Origin: KK5 sp034043675
Lineage (GTDB): Bacteria > Pseudomonadota > Gammaproteobacteria > Burkholderiales > Burkholderiaceae_C
Direction of reading: 5' to 3'
Assembly: GCF_034043675.1 (NCBI RefSeq)
Contig: NZ_JAXCLA010000004.1
Coordinates: forward strand, 248,001 to 312,000
DNA length: 64,000 nucleotides
Part shown: positions 1 through 7,953 of the stretch, one piece after another
How positions within the stretch are numbered: position 1 is the stretch's first letter
Layout: every line of letters starts with the position of its first letter
Made by a program: the position numbers and the translations under genes
The notes under the pieces: generated by a model
What the model was told of the DNA's origin: nothing
The model's database searches: none
The model's input: the letters and a program-made list of their open reading frames with translations, nothing else

Positions 1-740
1 CCGACCAGCAGCGCCAGCACGTGTTCCAGCACCGCGCGGCGGCGGTCCAGTTCCAGTGACTGCGATTGCGTAGTTGCGACCTCGGTGCGCAGACGCGCCA
101 GGTCCAGCTCGGCGATGTCGCCGGCGGCGTAGCGGCGCTCGGTCAGCTTCAGCGTGTCCTGGTAGGCGGCCACGGTTTCCTGCATCAGCGCGCGTTCGGC
201 ATCCAGCGCGCGCAACTCGAAGTAGCTCTGCGCCACGTCGGATTGCACCAGCAGCCGGGTCGACTGCAGCAAGGCCTCGCGGGCCTGGGCATCCAGCGCT
301 GCGGCGTTGGTGGCGCCGCTCAAGCGGCCGACCACGTCGACCTCATAGGACGCGTCCAGGCGCAGCTGGTGCAAGGTGCCGGCCAGGGCCTGCGAGCGGT
401 AGTAGTCGCCGCCCTGGCGGCCCGAGGCGGCGCTGATGCCCAGCTGCGGCATGCGAGCCGCATCGGTGTTGTGGAGCAGTGCGCGAGCCTCGGCCAGGCG
501 GGCGCCGGCCTGCTGGATGCTGGTGTTGTGTTCCAGCGCCTGCTCGGTCAGCGCGTCGAGCTGCGGATCGGCGAAGGCCTTCCACCACTGCGTGCGCGAA
601 ACGGCGGCCGGGCTTTCGGTCTGCGGGCCCTTGAAGGCGGCGGGCACGGCGGGCATCGGATGCGGCTCGGGCACCGCGATGTTGGCGCAGCCGGCCAGCA
701 CGAGTGCCGCGGCCAGGGGGATCAATGCATGGAGCTTCAT
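1..740 (-). CDS. RND efflux outer-membrane factor lipoprotein (partial)
   Basis: This is the N-terminal half (about 246 residues) of an OprM/NodT-type outer-membrane channel of a tripartite efflux pump; its 3' end lies outside the window. The reading frame stays open to base 1. The start has a lipoprotein signal peptide ending in LAGC (Cys18), as expected for OprM-like lipoproteins. It is followed by the family's typical helical text (QWWKAF, LDALTEQALEHN, ARMPQLGISA, SYEVDVVGRLSG, AQSYFELRALDAER). The chosen ATG at 740 is preceded by the strong ribosome binding site AGAAGGAG. It is the last gene of the operon, 22 bases after the pump gene, so it should supply the exit duct for the same adaptor and pump. 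The channel's substrate range cannot be read from sequence. Confidence 0.93.
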   Translation of the reverse strand, partial: MKLHALIPLAAALVLAGCANIAVPEPHPMPAVPAAFKGPQTESPAAVSRTQWWKAFADPQLDALTEQALEHNTSIQQAGARLAEARALLHNTDAARMPQLGISAASGRQGGDYYRSQALAGTLHQLRLDASYEVDVVGRLSGATNAAALDAQAREALLQSTRLLVQSDVAQSYFELRALDAERALMQETVAAYQDTLKLTERRYAAGDIAELDLARLRTEVATTQSQSLELDRRRAVLEHVLALLV

Positions 741-762
741 GATTTGTTGACTCCTTCTTGAA

Positions 763-3700
763 TCATTCGTGGTTGTGACGCGGTGCCGCGGGCAGCGGGC
801 GGGCATCTCCACCGGCGCCGTGCAGCGCATCGGCACCGGCAAAGGCCTCGACGTGCGGCTCCGCGCCATGCAGCTTCAGCGCCCGGTTGCCGGTCAGCGC
901 GCGCAGCAGCACGTAGAACACCGGCGTCAGGAACAGGCCGAAGGCGGTCACGCCGATCATCCCGGCGAACACGGCCACGCCCATCGCGGCACGCATCTCC
1001 GAGCCGGCACCGTGCGACACCACCAGCGGGATCACGCCCATGATGAAAGCCATCGAGGTCATCAGGATCGGACGCAGGCGCAGGCGGGCGGCCTCGATCG
1101 CGGCCTCCAGCGGCTTGCGGCCGGCGAACTCCAGCTCACGGGCGAACTCGACGATCAGGATCGCGTTCTTCGCCGAGAGTCCCACCAGCACCATCAGCCC
1201 GATCTGGGTGAAGACGTTGTTGTCACCCTTGGTGAGCCACACGCCGGCCATCGCCGCCATCAGACCCATCGGCACGATCAGCAGGATCGCCAGCGGCAGA
1301 GTCAGGCTCTCGTACTGCGCGGCCAGCACCAGGAACACCAGCAGGATCGCCAGCGGGAAGACCCACAGCGCGGAATTGCCGGCCAGGATCTCCTGGTAGG
1401 TCAGCTCGGTCCACTCGTAGCTGATGCCCTTGGGCAGCGTCTCCGCGGCGATGCGCTTGATCGCGTCCTGCGCCTGGCCCGAGCTGAAGCCCGGGGCCGG
1501 GCCGCCGTTGATGTCGGCGGACAGGAAGCCGTTGTAGCGCATCGCGCGTTCCGGGCCGACCGAGTTCTGCACCGTCATCAGCGCGGACAGCGGCACCATC
1601 TCGCCCGAGGCCGAGCGCACCTTCAGCTGGCCGATGTCCTCGGCACGGGCGCGGAACGGCGCATCGGCCTGGACGCGCACGGAGTACGTGCGGCCGAACT
1701 TGTTGAAGTCGTTCACGTACAGGCTGCCGAGGTAGATCTGCATCGTGTCGAACACGTCGGTCACCGCCACGCCCAGTTGGCGCGCCTTGGTGCGGTCGAT
1801 GTCGGCGTACAGCTGCGGCGTGTTGACCTGGTAGCTGCTGAACATGCCCGCCAGTTCCGGCGTCTTGTAGGCCTTGGCCATGAAGGCTTTCACGGCCTGG
1901 TCCAGCGCCTCGTAGCCGAGGCCGCCGCGGTCTTCCAACTGCAGCTTGAAGCCACCGGTCGTGCCGAGGCCCTGCACCGGCGGGGGCGGGAACATGACGA
2001 TGAAGGCATCCTGGATCGCGCCGTACTGCTGGTTCAGCGAACCGGCGATCTCGCCCGCGGACAAGCCCTTGCCCGTGCGCTTGTCGAAGTCCTTCAGCGC
2101 CACGAAGACGATGCCGGAGTTGGAGCTGTTGGTGAAGCCGTTGATCGACAGGCCCGGGAAGGCGATGGCGTGCTCCACGCCCGGCGTCTTCGTCGTGATG
2201 TCGGTCATGCGGCGGATCACGTCCTCGGTGCGATCCAAGGTAGCGCCGTCAGGCAGCTGCGCGAAGCCGATCAGGTACTGCTTGTCCTGCGCGGGCACGA
2301 AGCCGCCGGGCACGGCCTTGAAGAGGCCGAAGGTCAGCACGATCAGGCCGGCATAGAGCACCAGCATCGGCGTCTTGCGACGGATCGCGCCCTGCACGCC
2401 GCCGCCATAGGCCTCGGAGCCGCGCTTGAACACGCGGTTGAAGCCGGCGAAGAAGCGGCCGAGCACCAAGTCCATGCCACGCGTCAGCGCGTCCTTGGGT
2501 GCGTCATGGCCCTTCAGCAGCAGCGCGGCGAGCGCGGGCGACAGGGTCAGCGAGTTGACGGCGGAGATCACCGTGGACATCGCGATCGTCAGCGCGAACT
2601 GGCGATAGAACTGGCCCGTCAGGCCGGTGATAAAGGCCAACGGCACGAACACGGCGACGAGCACCAGCGCGATCGCGATGATCGGGCCGGACACTTCGCG
2701 CATCGCACGGTAGGTGGCTTCACGCGGCGTCAGGCCCGCTTCGATGTTGCGCTCGACGTTCTCGACCACCACGATCGCATCGTCCACGACGATACCGATC
2801 GCCAGCACCAGGCCGAACAGGCTCAGCGCGTTGATCGAGAAGCCGAACAGGTGCATCACCGCGAAGGTGCCGACCACCGACACCGGCACGGCCAGCAGCG
2901 GGATGATCGACGCGCGCCAGGTCTGCAGGAACAGGATCACGACGACGACGACCAGCGCGATGGCTTCCAGCAGCGTGTGGATGACCGATTCGATCGAGGC
3001 ACGCACGAACTGCGTCGGGTCGTACACGATGCTGTAGTCCACGCCCTCGGGCATGCCGGCCTTCAGCTCGGCCATCGTGGCGCGAACCTGGTCGGAGATC
3101 TGGATCGCGTTGGAGCCCGGCGCGGCGAAGATCGGCACGGCGACGGCGTCCTTGTTGTCCAGCAGCGAACGCAGCGCATAGCCAGAAGCACCCAGCTCGA
3201 TGCGGCCCAGGTCGCCCAGGCGCGTGACGGCACCGCCGGCATCGGTCTTGACGATGATGTCGGCGAACTCTTCCTCGGTCGTCAGGCGGCCTTGCGCGTT
3301 GACGGACAGTTGCAGGTCCACACCTTGCAGGCCCGGCGAAGCGCCGACGACACCGGCCGCGGCCTGAATGTTCTGGCTGCGGATCGCGTTGACCACGTCA
3401 TCGGCCGAGAGGCCGTGCTGCGCCACCTTTTGCGGGTCCAGCCAGATGCGCATCGCATAGTCGCCCGAGCCGAACAGCTGCACGTCGCCCACGCCCTGGA
3501 GCCGCGCGAGACGGTCCTTGACGTTGAGCACCGCGTAGTTGCGTAGGTAGGTCATGTCGTAGCGACCGTTCGGCGAGAGCAAGTGCACGACCATGGTCAG
3601 GTCGGGCGAGCTCTTGATCGTCGTGACGCCGAGGGTTCTCACCTCCTCCGGCAGGCGCGGCTCGGCTTGCGAGACGCGGTTCTGCACGAGCTGCTGCGCC

Positions 3701-4011
3701 TTGTCGGGGTCGGTGCCGAGCTTGAAGGTGACGGTCAGGGTCATCAGGCCGTCGGTGGTCGCCTGGCTGCTCATGTAGAGCATGCCTTCGACGCCGTTGA
3801 GCGACTCCTCGAGCGGCGTGGCCACCGTCTCGGCGATCACCTTCGGATTGGCGCCAGGGTAGTTGGCGCGAACGACCACCGACGGCGGCACGACCTCGGG
3901 GTACTCCGAAATGGGCAGGCCCTGCACGGCGATCAGGCCGGCCAGCACCATCAGCACCGAGATCACGCCGGCGAAGATCGGGCGGTCGATGAAGAATTTG
4001 GATAGATTCAT
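763..4011 (-). CDS. RND multidrug efflux pump, inner-membrane subunit
   Basis: A 1082-residue HAE1-family (AcrB/MexB-like) proton-driven drug exporter, full length for the family. It opens with the canonical MNLSKFFIDRPIFAGVIS. The transmembrane-4 proton-relay pair is present (Asp410-Asp411 in IGIVVDDAIVVVENVER), as is the TM10 lysine (about Lys948 in LSAKNAILIVEFARE). Two large periplasmic loops separate TM1-2 and TM7-8, as in AcrB. The C-terminal tail, about 40 residues after the last membrane helix, is His/Pro/Ala-rich and variable. It follows the adaptor gene by 12 bases and precedes the outer-membrane factor by 22, so the three form one operon under the divergent TetR. It probably exports hydrophobic or amphipathic drugs; the exact substrates are unknown. 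Confidence 0.96.
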   Translation of the reverse strand: MNLSKFFIDRPIFAGVISVLMVLAGLIAVQGLPISEYPEVVPPSVVVRANYPGANPKVIAETVATPLEESLNGVEGMLYMSSQATTDGLMTLTVTFKLGTDPDKAQQLVQNRVSQAEPRLPEEVRTLGVTTIKSSPDLTMVVHLLSPNGRYDMTYLRNYAVLNVKDRLARLQGVGDVQLFGSGDYAMRIWLDPQKVAQHGLSADDVVNAIRSQNIQAAAGVVGASPGLQGVDLQLSVNAQGRLTTEEEFADIIVKTDAGGAVTRLGDLGRIELGASGYALRSLLDNKDAVAVPIFAAPGSNAIQISDQVRATMAELKAGMPEGVDYSIVYDPTQFVRASIESVIHTLLEAIALVVVVVILFLQTWRASIIPLLAVPVSVVGTFAVMHLFGFSINALSLFGLVLAIGIVVDDAIVVVENVERNIEAGLTPREATYRAMREVSGPIIAIALVLVAVFVPLAFITGLTGQFYRQFALTIAMSTVISAVNSLTLSPALAALLLKGHDAPKDALTRGMDLVLGRFFAGFNRVFKRGSEAYGGGVQGAIRRKTPMLVLYAGLIVLTFGLFKAVPGGFVPAQDKQYLIGFAQLPDGATLDRTEDVIRRMTDITTKTPGVEHAIAFPGLSINGFTNSSNSGIVFVALKDFDKRTGKGLSAGEIAGSLNQQYGAIQDAFIVMFPPPPVQGLGTTGGFKLQLEDRGGLGYEALDQAVKAFMAKAYKTPELAGMFSSYQVNTPQLYADIDRTKARQLGVAVTDVFDTMQIYLGSLYVNDFNKFGRTYSVRVQADAPFRARAEDIGQLKVRSASGEMVPLSALMTVQNSVGPERAMRYNGFLSADINGGPAPGFSSGQAQDAIKRIAAETLPKGISYEWTELTYQEILAGNSALWVFPLAILLVFLVLAAQYESLTLPLAILLIVPMGLMAAMAGVWLTKGDNNVFTQIGLMVLVGLSAKNAILIVEFARELEFAGRKPLEAAIEAARLRLRPILMTSMAFIMGVIPLVVSHGAGSEMRAAMGVAVFAGMIGVTAFGLFLTPVFYVLLRALTGNRALKLHGAEPHVEAFAGADALHGAGGDARPLPAAPRHNHE

Positions 4012-4023
4012 GGCGATCTCTCT

Positions 4024-5229
4024 TTAGATCTTGTCGTCCGCCTTGGCCTTGGCGGCCTGGACTTCAGGCTTGGCGTCCATCGCGACCGAGCTCGGTGCCA
4101 GCAAGGCACCGGGCTGCACACGCTGCAGGCCGTTCACGACGATGCGCTCGGACGGCTTCAGGCCCGCGGTGACGACGCGCAGGCCGTTCACCGAGGCACC
4201 CAGCTTCACCTCGCGGTACTCGGCGTGGTTGTCGTTGCCGACGACCATCACGAAGCGCTTGCTCTGGTCGGTGCCGACCGCGCGCTCGTTGATCAGCAGC
4301 GCGGCGTGCTTGTTCACCTCGCCCATGCGCAGGCGGGCGAACTGGCCGGGCATCAGCGAGCCGTCCTTGTTGTCGAACACCGCGCGCACGCGCACCGTGC
4401 CGCTCTTGGCGTTGACTTGGTTGTCGATCAGCTGCAGCCGGCCTTCCAGCGGCGTGCCGTCCTGGCCCAAGGTGCCCATCTGCACCGGCACGCGGTCCAG
4501 CTTGCTGCGCTCGGCCAGCGCTCGGGCGACGACCTGCTCGTCGGCATCGAAGCTGGCGTAGATCGGGCTGACCGAGACCAGCGTCGTCAGCAGCGGCGCC
4601 GTGGGACCGGCGGCCACCTGGTTGCCGACGGTGATCTCCAGCTTGCCGGCGCGGCCGGAGACCGGTGCGCGCAGCTGCGTGTAGCTCAGGTTCAACTTGG
4701 CGGCCTGCAGGCTTGCTTGCGCGGCACGCAGGTTGGCATCGGCCTCGCGCTGGGCGTTGCTGCGCTCGTCGAACTCGCGCTGGGCGATCGCCTGCTCGTT
4801 CATCAGGCGCTGGGCGCGGGCGACGTCGCTGCCGGTGTAGGCAGCGCGCGCCTTGGCGGCGGCAACCTGCGCTTCGGCTCGGTCCACCTCGGCCTGGTAG
4901 GGCGCGGGATCCAGGCTGATCAGCAGGTCGCCCTGCTTGACCAACGCGCCTTCACGGAAGTGCACGCCCTGCACGGTGCCCGGCACGCGCGGACGCAGTT
5001 CCACGCGTTCGACCGCTTCCAGCCGGCCGGAGAACTCCTCCCAGGTCTGCACGTCGCTGGACTGCACGGTGGCGACGGAAACCGGCGTAGCCGGCGGCGT
5101 GGCGGGCGGACCAGCCTCGGCCGGCTCGGTGGCGAAGAGCGCATAGCCGGCAGCGGCCATGGCTGCCGTCAGTGCGGTGCCGGCGACCCAAAGGCGGCGG
5201 CTCGTTTGCGGAGTGATCGTGTGCGACAT
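4024..5229 (-). CDS. RND efflux periplasmic adaptor (membrane fusion protein)
   Basis: A 401-residue AcrA/MexA-family adaptor that bridges the inner-membrane pump and the outer-membrane channel. I start it at ATG 5229, behind GGGAG ten bases upstream, rather than at the in-frame codon at 5277, which would add residues unlike the family. Residues about 10-30 form one hydrophobic anchor segment with no lipobox cysteine, so it is probably held by a membrane helix or released, not lipidated. Next come the barrel-sandwich/lipoyl halves (RPRVPGTVQGVHFREGALVK and LSYTQLRAPVSGRAGKL) flanking an alpha-helical hairpin (about 95-170), then the beta-barrel and membrane-proximal domains. It is the first gene of the operon; the leader region upstream looks regulated. 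Confidence 0.95.
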   Translation of the reverse strand: MSHTITPQTSRRLWVAGTALTAAMAAAGYALFATEPAEAGPPATPPATPVSVATVQSSDVQTWEEFSGRLEAVERVELRPRVPGTVQGVHFREGALVKQGDLLISLDPAPYQAEVDRAEAQVAAAKARAAYTGSDVARAQRLMNEQAIAQREFDERSNAQREADANLRAAQASLQAAKLNLSYTQLRAPVSGRAGKLEITVGNQVAAGPTAPLLTTLVSVSPIYASFDADEQVVARALAERSKLDRVPVQMGTLGQDGTPLEGRLQLIDNQVNAKSGTVRVRAVFDNKDGSLMPGQFARLRMGEVNKHAALLINERAVGTDQSKRFVMVVGNDNHAEYREVKLGASVNGLRVVTAGLKPSERIVVNGLQRVQPGALLAPSSVAMDAKPEVQAAKAKADDKI

Positions 5230-5319
5230 GATGTAGGAACTCCCGGTTGGATTTCTGAAGACAAAAGCGCGGCTCAACCCAGGCCGCGAACGGCAAGGCA
5301 GGAAGAAGCGGTAAGAAGG

Positions 5320-5373
5320 AAAAGGCGGTGCGGCGCGGCTAGCGCCTACACGGCGTCAGCGCCGACAGCGGCG
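5320..5373 (-). promoter_or_regulatory. Attenuator-like alternating stems before RND operon
   Basis: In the mRNA of the efflux operon, five short complementary segments follow in order: CGCCG (5373-5369), CGGCG (5364-5360), CGCCG (5355-5351), GGCGC (5346-5342) and GCGCC (5336-5332). Neighbours can pair 1:2, 2:3, 3:4 (four pairs) or 4:5, and the choices exclude each other. A T-run (5323-5320) within the T/C-rich stretch TTTTCCTTCTT begins eight bases after segment 5. Segments 1 and 2 lie inside the leader ORF, so a ribosome stalled there would change the fold. The stems are short and the genome is GC-rich, so chance is possible. Confidence 0.4.
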
Positions 5374-5403
5374 ATACTTCGACAACGAGACAGACGGGGC
5401 CAT
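5356..5403 (-). CDS. Putative 15-residue leader peptide of RND operon
   Basis: A 16-codon ORF reading MAPSVSLSKYRRCRR then TGA, with GAGGAG six bases before its ATG, as good a ribosome binding site as any in the window. It lies 126 bases upstream of the adaptor start and about 36 bases after the predicted transcription start. The C-terminal part is strongly basic and contains the patterns Lys-Tyr-Arg and Arg-Cys-Arg. These match the basic-X-basic motif at which macrolide-bound ribosomes are known to stall in Erm leader peptides. Whether it is translated is inference from the ribosome binding site and position. Confidence 0.45.
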   Translation of the reverse strand: MAPSVSLSKYRRCRR

Positions 5404-5420
5404 ATCGAACTCCTCATTTT

Positions 5421-5440
5421 TTCGTAATGACCGTTACGGA
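5421..5440. promoter_or_regulatory. Candidate TetR operator
   Basis: A 20-bp near-palindrome with perfect core half-sites CGTAA (5423-5427) and TTACG (5434-5438) separated by six bases. It lies between the divergent TetR gene and the efflux operon and would cover the first transcribed bases of the efflux mRNA. This size and position suit a TetR dimer repressing the pump operon. The assignment is inference. Confidence 0.5.
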
Positions 5441-5445
5441 ATGCG

Positions 5446-5474
5446 AATGTAGTGGGCTTGCGTGACGTCGTCAA
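5446..5474 (-). promoter_or_regulatory. Predicted sigma-70 promoter of RND operon
   Basis: On the minus strand TTGACG (5474-5469), a 17-base spacer and TACATT (5451-5446) make a plausible -35/-10 pair, putting the start of transcription near 5439, at the edge of the candidate operator. The -10 is only a moderate match. An 11-bp palindrome, TGACG-T-CGTCA (5463-5473), overlaps the -35 and could be a second operator. Confidence 0.45.
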
Positions 5475-5486
5475 GACATTTATTAT
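5459..5486 (+). promoter_or_regulatory. Predicted promoter of tetR gene
   Basis: TTGCGT (5459-5464), a 16-base spacer and TATTAT (5481-5486) lie directly before the regulator. Transcription would begin around 5493, leaving almost no untranslated leader before ATG 5495. It overlaps the opposing efflux promoter, so one bound regulator could affect both. Confidence 0.4.
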
Positions 5487-5494
5487 CGACCATT

Positions 5495-6139
5495 ATGAAA
5501 ATAGATCAGGCCGAGGCCTTCAAGCCCGCCAGAGCGCGTGGCCGGCCACTGTCCTTCGACCGAGACAAGGCGCTTGAGCAGGCCATGCACGTCTTCTGGC
5601 AGCGCGGCTACGAGGCCGCCTCGATCGCCGAGCTGACGAGCGCGATGGGCATCACCGCACCGAGCCTCTACACCGCCTTCGGTGACAAGGAACGCCTGTT
5701 CCTCGCCGCCATCGAGCGCTACGCCAACGGCCCGGCCGCTGGTTTCCCGCTCGCTCTCGAAGAAGAACCCACCGCCTACGCGGCCATCCGCCGCCTGCTG
5801 CTCGAAGCAGCCGAGGAACACACCCGCGACTGCCACCCCCGCGGTTGCATGATCGCGATGGCCGCCACCAACTGCACCGAGGCCTCCGCCCACATCCAGG
5901 CCGCACTGGCCAAGCGCCGCGAGGCCGGCATGACCGGCATCCGTTGCCGTATCGAATGCGGCATCAGCCGCGATGAGCTGCCGGCGGCCACCGACGCTGC
6001 CGCGCTTGCCAATTTCTACGCCACCGTCTACCGCGGCATGGCCCTGCAAGCCACCGATGGCGCCACCCGCGAAACCTTGATCGGCGTGGCCGAGGCGGCG
6101 ATGCGTGCCTGGCCGGGCGAAGTACCGAAGAACAACTGA
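5495..6139 (+). CDS. TetR/AcrR family transcriptional regulator
   Basis: A 214-residue TetR-family repressor, the likely controller of the divergent efflux operon. The N-terminal helix-turn-helix is clear: residues 17-65 run from GRPLSFDRDKALEQAMHVFW through SIAELTSAMGITAPSLYTAF and GDKERLF. The start is ATG 5495; the upstream in-frame GTG at 5462 would add residues overlapping the promoter. The ligand-binding half holds five cysteines (113, 118, 127, 151, 155), including CHPRGC, which is unusual and could sense thiol-reactive compounds. It is transcribed away from the pump with the candidate operator between. The inducer is unknown. Confidence 0.9.
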   Translation: MKIDQAEAFKPARARGRPLSFDRDKALEQAMHVFWQRGYEAASIAELTSAMGITAPSLYTAFGDKERLFLAAIERYANGPAAGFPLALEEEPTAYAAIRRLLLEAAEEHTRDCHPRGCMIAMAATNCTEASAHIQAALAKRREAGMTGIRCRIECGISRDELPAATDAAALANFYATVYRGMALQATDGATRETLIGVAEAAMRAWPGEVPKNN

Positions 6140-6188
6140 CCGAAATGCTCGCTGCTCCATTGACGCTACTGTAGGTGTCGATGCGCAT

Positions 6189-6218
6189 CGGGCGTTAGAG
6201 CGATCGTCGCCCGTCTTT
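6189..6218 (+). terminator. Possible terminator after tetR
   Basis: CGGGCG (6189-6194) and CGCCCG (6208-6213) form a six-pair stem with a 13-base loop, followed by TCTTT. The loop is long and the T-run imperfect. Directly before it lies the perfect 12-bp palindrome CGATGCGCATCG (6179-6190). Confidence 0.35.
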
Positions 6219-6347
6219 GCCTGATTCTCGACAGAGCTTTCAGGCGCGGCGGAATGCGTTGCGCGATTCTCTCGACTGTTTGCACATTCCTCCGGCGCCG
6301 CTGCGCGAATGCTGCAATTGCGGCCGCCTGCCGCTAAGGTGACGCCC

Positions 6348-7313
6348 ATGCTGACCGCCTTCAAGCGCCCCGAACCCGGTGATCGTTCGGCCGAGCAGAT
6401 GCAGATCACCGTGATGCGCGCCGAACTGGCCGCGCAGATCGAGCGCCACAGCGGCGGGGTCGACGGCATCTGCGGCACGGCCATTCCGCAATTCAGCCTG
6501 GCCCGCCTGACCCAGGCGCCGCCGATGGGCCATGCCCTCCACCAGCCCGCGCTGTGCATCCTGGCCCAGGGCAGCAAGCGGCTGATGCTCAACGACGAAG
6601 TCTTCATCTACGACAGCGGCCACTACCTGGTCGTCTCGCAGAACCTGCCGGTGGCCGGCCACGTGATTTCGGCCTCGCAGGACGTGCCCTACCTTGGCCT
6701 GAAGCTTGAATTCGATGCCCGCGACATCGCCTCGCTGGTGCTGGAGTTGCGCGGGCTGGACGACACTCCCGCCGCCCGCCGTGCCCAGCGCGGCATGTTC
6801 ACCGGCGAGCTGTCCGACACCCTGCTCGACGCCGTGCTGCGTCTGATGAAGCTGCTGGACACGCCCGAGGACATCCCGACCCTGGCACCGCTGTGCAAGC
6901 GCGAGATCCTCTACCGCCTGCTGCGTGCGCCGCAAGGCTGGCAGCTTGCGCAGATGGCGATCACCGACAGCCACAGCCAGCGCATCAGCCACGTGATCGG
7001 CCGGCTGCACCAGCGCTTCGACCAGGCGCTGGTGGTCGAGGAACTGGCGCGCGAGGCGCACATGAGCGTTTCCTCGCTGCACGCGCACTTCAAGGCGGTC
7101 ACGGCGATGAGCCCGCTGCAGTTCCAGAAGCAGTTGCGCCTGCAGGAGGCGCGCCGGCTGATGCTGGCCGAGCACCTGGACGCCGGCATGGCCGGCCACC
7201 GCGTGGGCTACGAGAGCCAGTCGCAGTTCAACCGCGAGTACGCACGCTTCTTCGGCAACCCGCCGGCGCGCGACATCCGGCGACTGCGTGATGAGCAGCT
7301 CGGACTGAGCTGA
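6348..7313 (+). CDS. AraC family transcriptional regulator (AraC_N type)
   Basis: A 321-residue activator-like protein. Residues about 15-180 resemble the AraC_N cupin-like domain (FSLARLTQAPPMGHALHQPALCILAQGSK, then YDSGHYLVVSQNLPVAGHVI). Residues about 205-305 carry the two helix-turn-helix motifs of AraC/XylS proteins (LVVEELAREAHMSVSSLHAHF and AGHRVGYESQSQFNREYARFFG). I start it at ATG 6348, behind AAGGTG, rather than at 6309. In this subgroup the regulator often sits beside the aldo-keto reductase or SDR gene it controls. Here the neighbours are a TetR gene and a convergent membrane protein, so the target is not evident. Confidence 0.9.
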   Translation: MLTAFKRPEPGDRSAEQMQITVMRAELAAQIERHSGGVDGICGTAIPQFSLARLTQAPPMGHALHQPALCILAQGSKRLMLNDEVFIYDSGHYLVVSQNLPVAGHVISASQDVPYLGLKLEFDARDIASLVLELRGLDDTPAARRAQRGMFTGELSDTLLDAVLRLMKLLDTPEDIPTLAPLCKREILYRLLRAPQGWQLAQMAITDSHSQRISHVIGRLHQRFDQALVVEELAREAHMSVSSLHAHFKAVTAMSPLQFQKQLRLQEARRLMLAEHLDAGMAGHRVGYESQSQFNREYARFFGNPPARDIRRLRDEQLGLS

Positions 7314-7319
7314 AGAAGA

Positions 7320-7340
7320 GGGGCTAGTAGAGGTAGCCCC
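7320..7340 (-). terminator. Terminator hairpin overlapping stop of DUF1294 gene
   Basis: TAGCCCC and GGGGCTA form a perfect seven-pair stem with a seven-base loop, and the minus-strand product continues TCTTCTT. The hairpin includes the stop codon of the cold-shock/DUF1294 gene and sits between convergent genes. Confidence 0.5.
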
Positions 7341-7929
7341 GCAGCGGCGTGAAGATCATGATGAAACCGAGCAGGTTCAGCGCGACGGTCAGCCAGAAGA
7401 TCCGCGTGAACGTCACTTTGCTCGACTTGTGCCGCAGCAGTTGCCGCGCGGCCAAAGCGCCGGGCCATCCGCAGGCCAGTGCCAGCAGGTGCAGCGTGCG
7501 CTCGGAGACCCGCTGTGCATTGCGGCGCGCGGCGCGCTTGTCGCCCCAGTAGACGATGAAGGTCGCCAGGCTCATCGCCGAATAGGCGCCCCAGACCGCC
7601 GGCCGCATTGGCCACAGCATGTCCACCCCCAGGTAGAAGGCCGCGAAGGCGGGGATCAGCCAGAGCGTTGCACTGCCCTTGCCCTTGGGTCGGACCGGTG
7701 CGCTCGGTGGAACGACCACCGGTGCGACCCGCCGCACCTCCAGCGCCCGGCGCTTGCCCTGCCGGTCAGTGCCCGGCTCATAGCTGAAGACCTCACCCGC
7801 CCGCGGCCGGCCGGTGCTCAGCGCAAAGGCCTTGATGTGGACGAAGATCCTCGCCCCGCCCTCATCCGGCGTGATGAAGCCGTAGCCCTTGCCCTCGTCC
7901 CATTGGCTCAATCGTCCCTGCTCTCGCAT
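7324..7929 (-). CDS. Cold-shock domain plus DUF1294 membrane protein
   Basis: A 201-residue two-part protein. Residues about 3-68 are a cold-shock (CspA-like) nucleic-acid-binding fold with RNP-like motifs KGYGFI and IFVHIKAF. Residues about 85-201 contain several hydrophobic segments and the DUF1294 pattern (WGDKRAARRNAQRVSERTLHLLALACGWPGALAARQLLRHKS). The start is ATG 7929; the upstream GTG reading frame lacks a ribosome binding site. This fusion recurs across proteobacteria but its function is not established. Membrane tethering of an RNA-binding domain is an inference. It converges on the AraC gene. Confidence 0.85.
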   Translation of the reverse strand: MREQGRLSQWDEGKGYGFITPDEGGARIFVHIKAFALSTGRPRAGEVFSYEPGTDRQGKRRALEVRRVAPVVVPPSAPVRPKGKGSATLWLIPAFAAFYLGVDMLWPMRPAVWGAYSAMSLATFIVYWGDKRAARRNAQRVSERTLHLLALACGWPGALAARQLLRHKSSKVTFTRIFWLTVALNLLGFIMIFTPLRGYLY

Positions 7930-7953
7930 GGGACCGGACTGTGCCACAGCGCT

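Noticed and set aside
769..3546. A 925-codon open frame on the plus strand, opposite the RND pump gene
   Set aside because: Its product is compositionally odd (His, Arg, Gln and Asp-rich, no domains) and it mirrors the codon pattern of the real minus-strand gene. It is an antisense shadow in GC-rich DNA.
6179..6190. Perfect 12-bp palindrome CGATGCGCATCG after tetR
   Set aside because: Self-complementary words of this kind are common in GC-rich DNA. It is not repeated nearby and adjoins a possible terminator, so no separate function is claimed.
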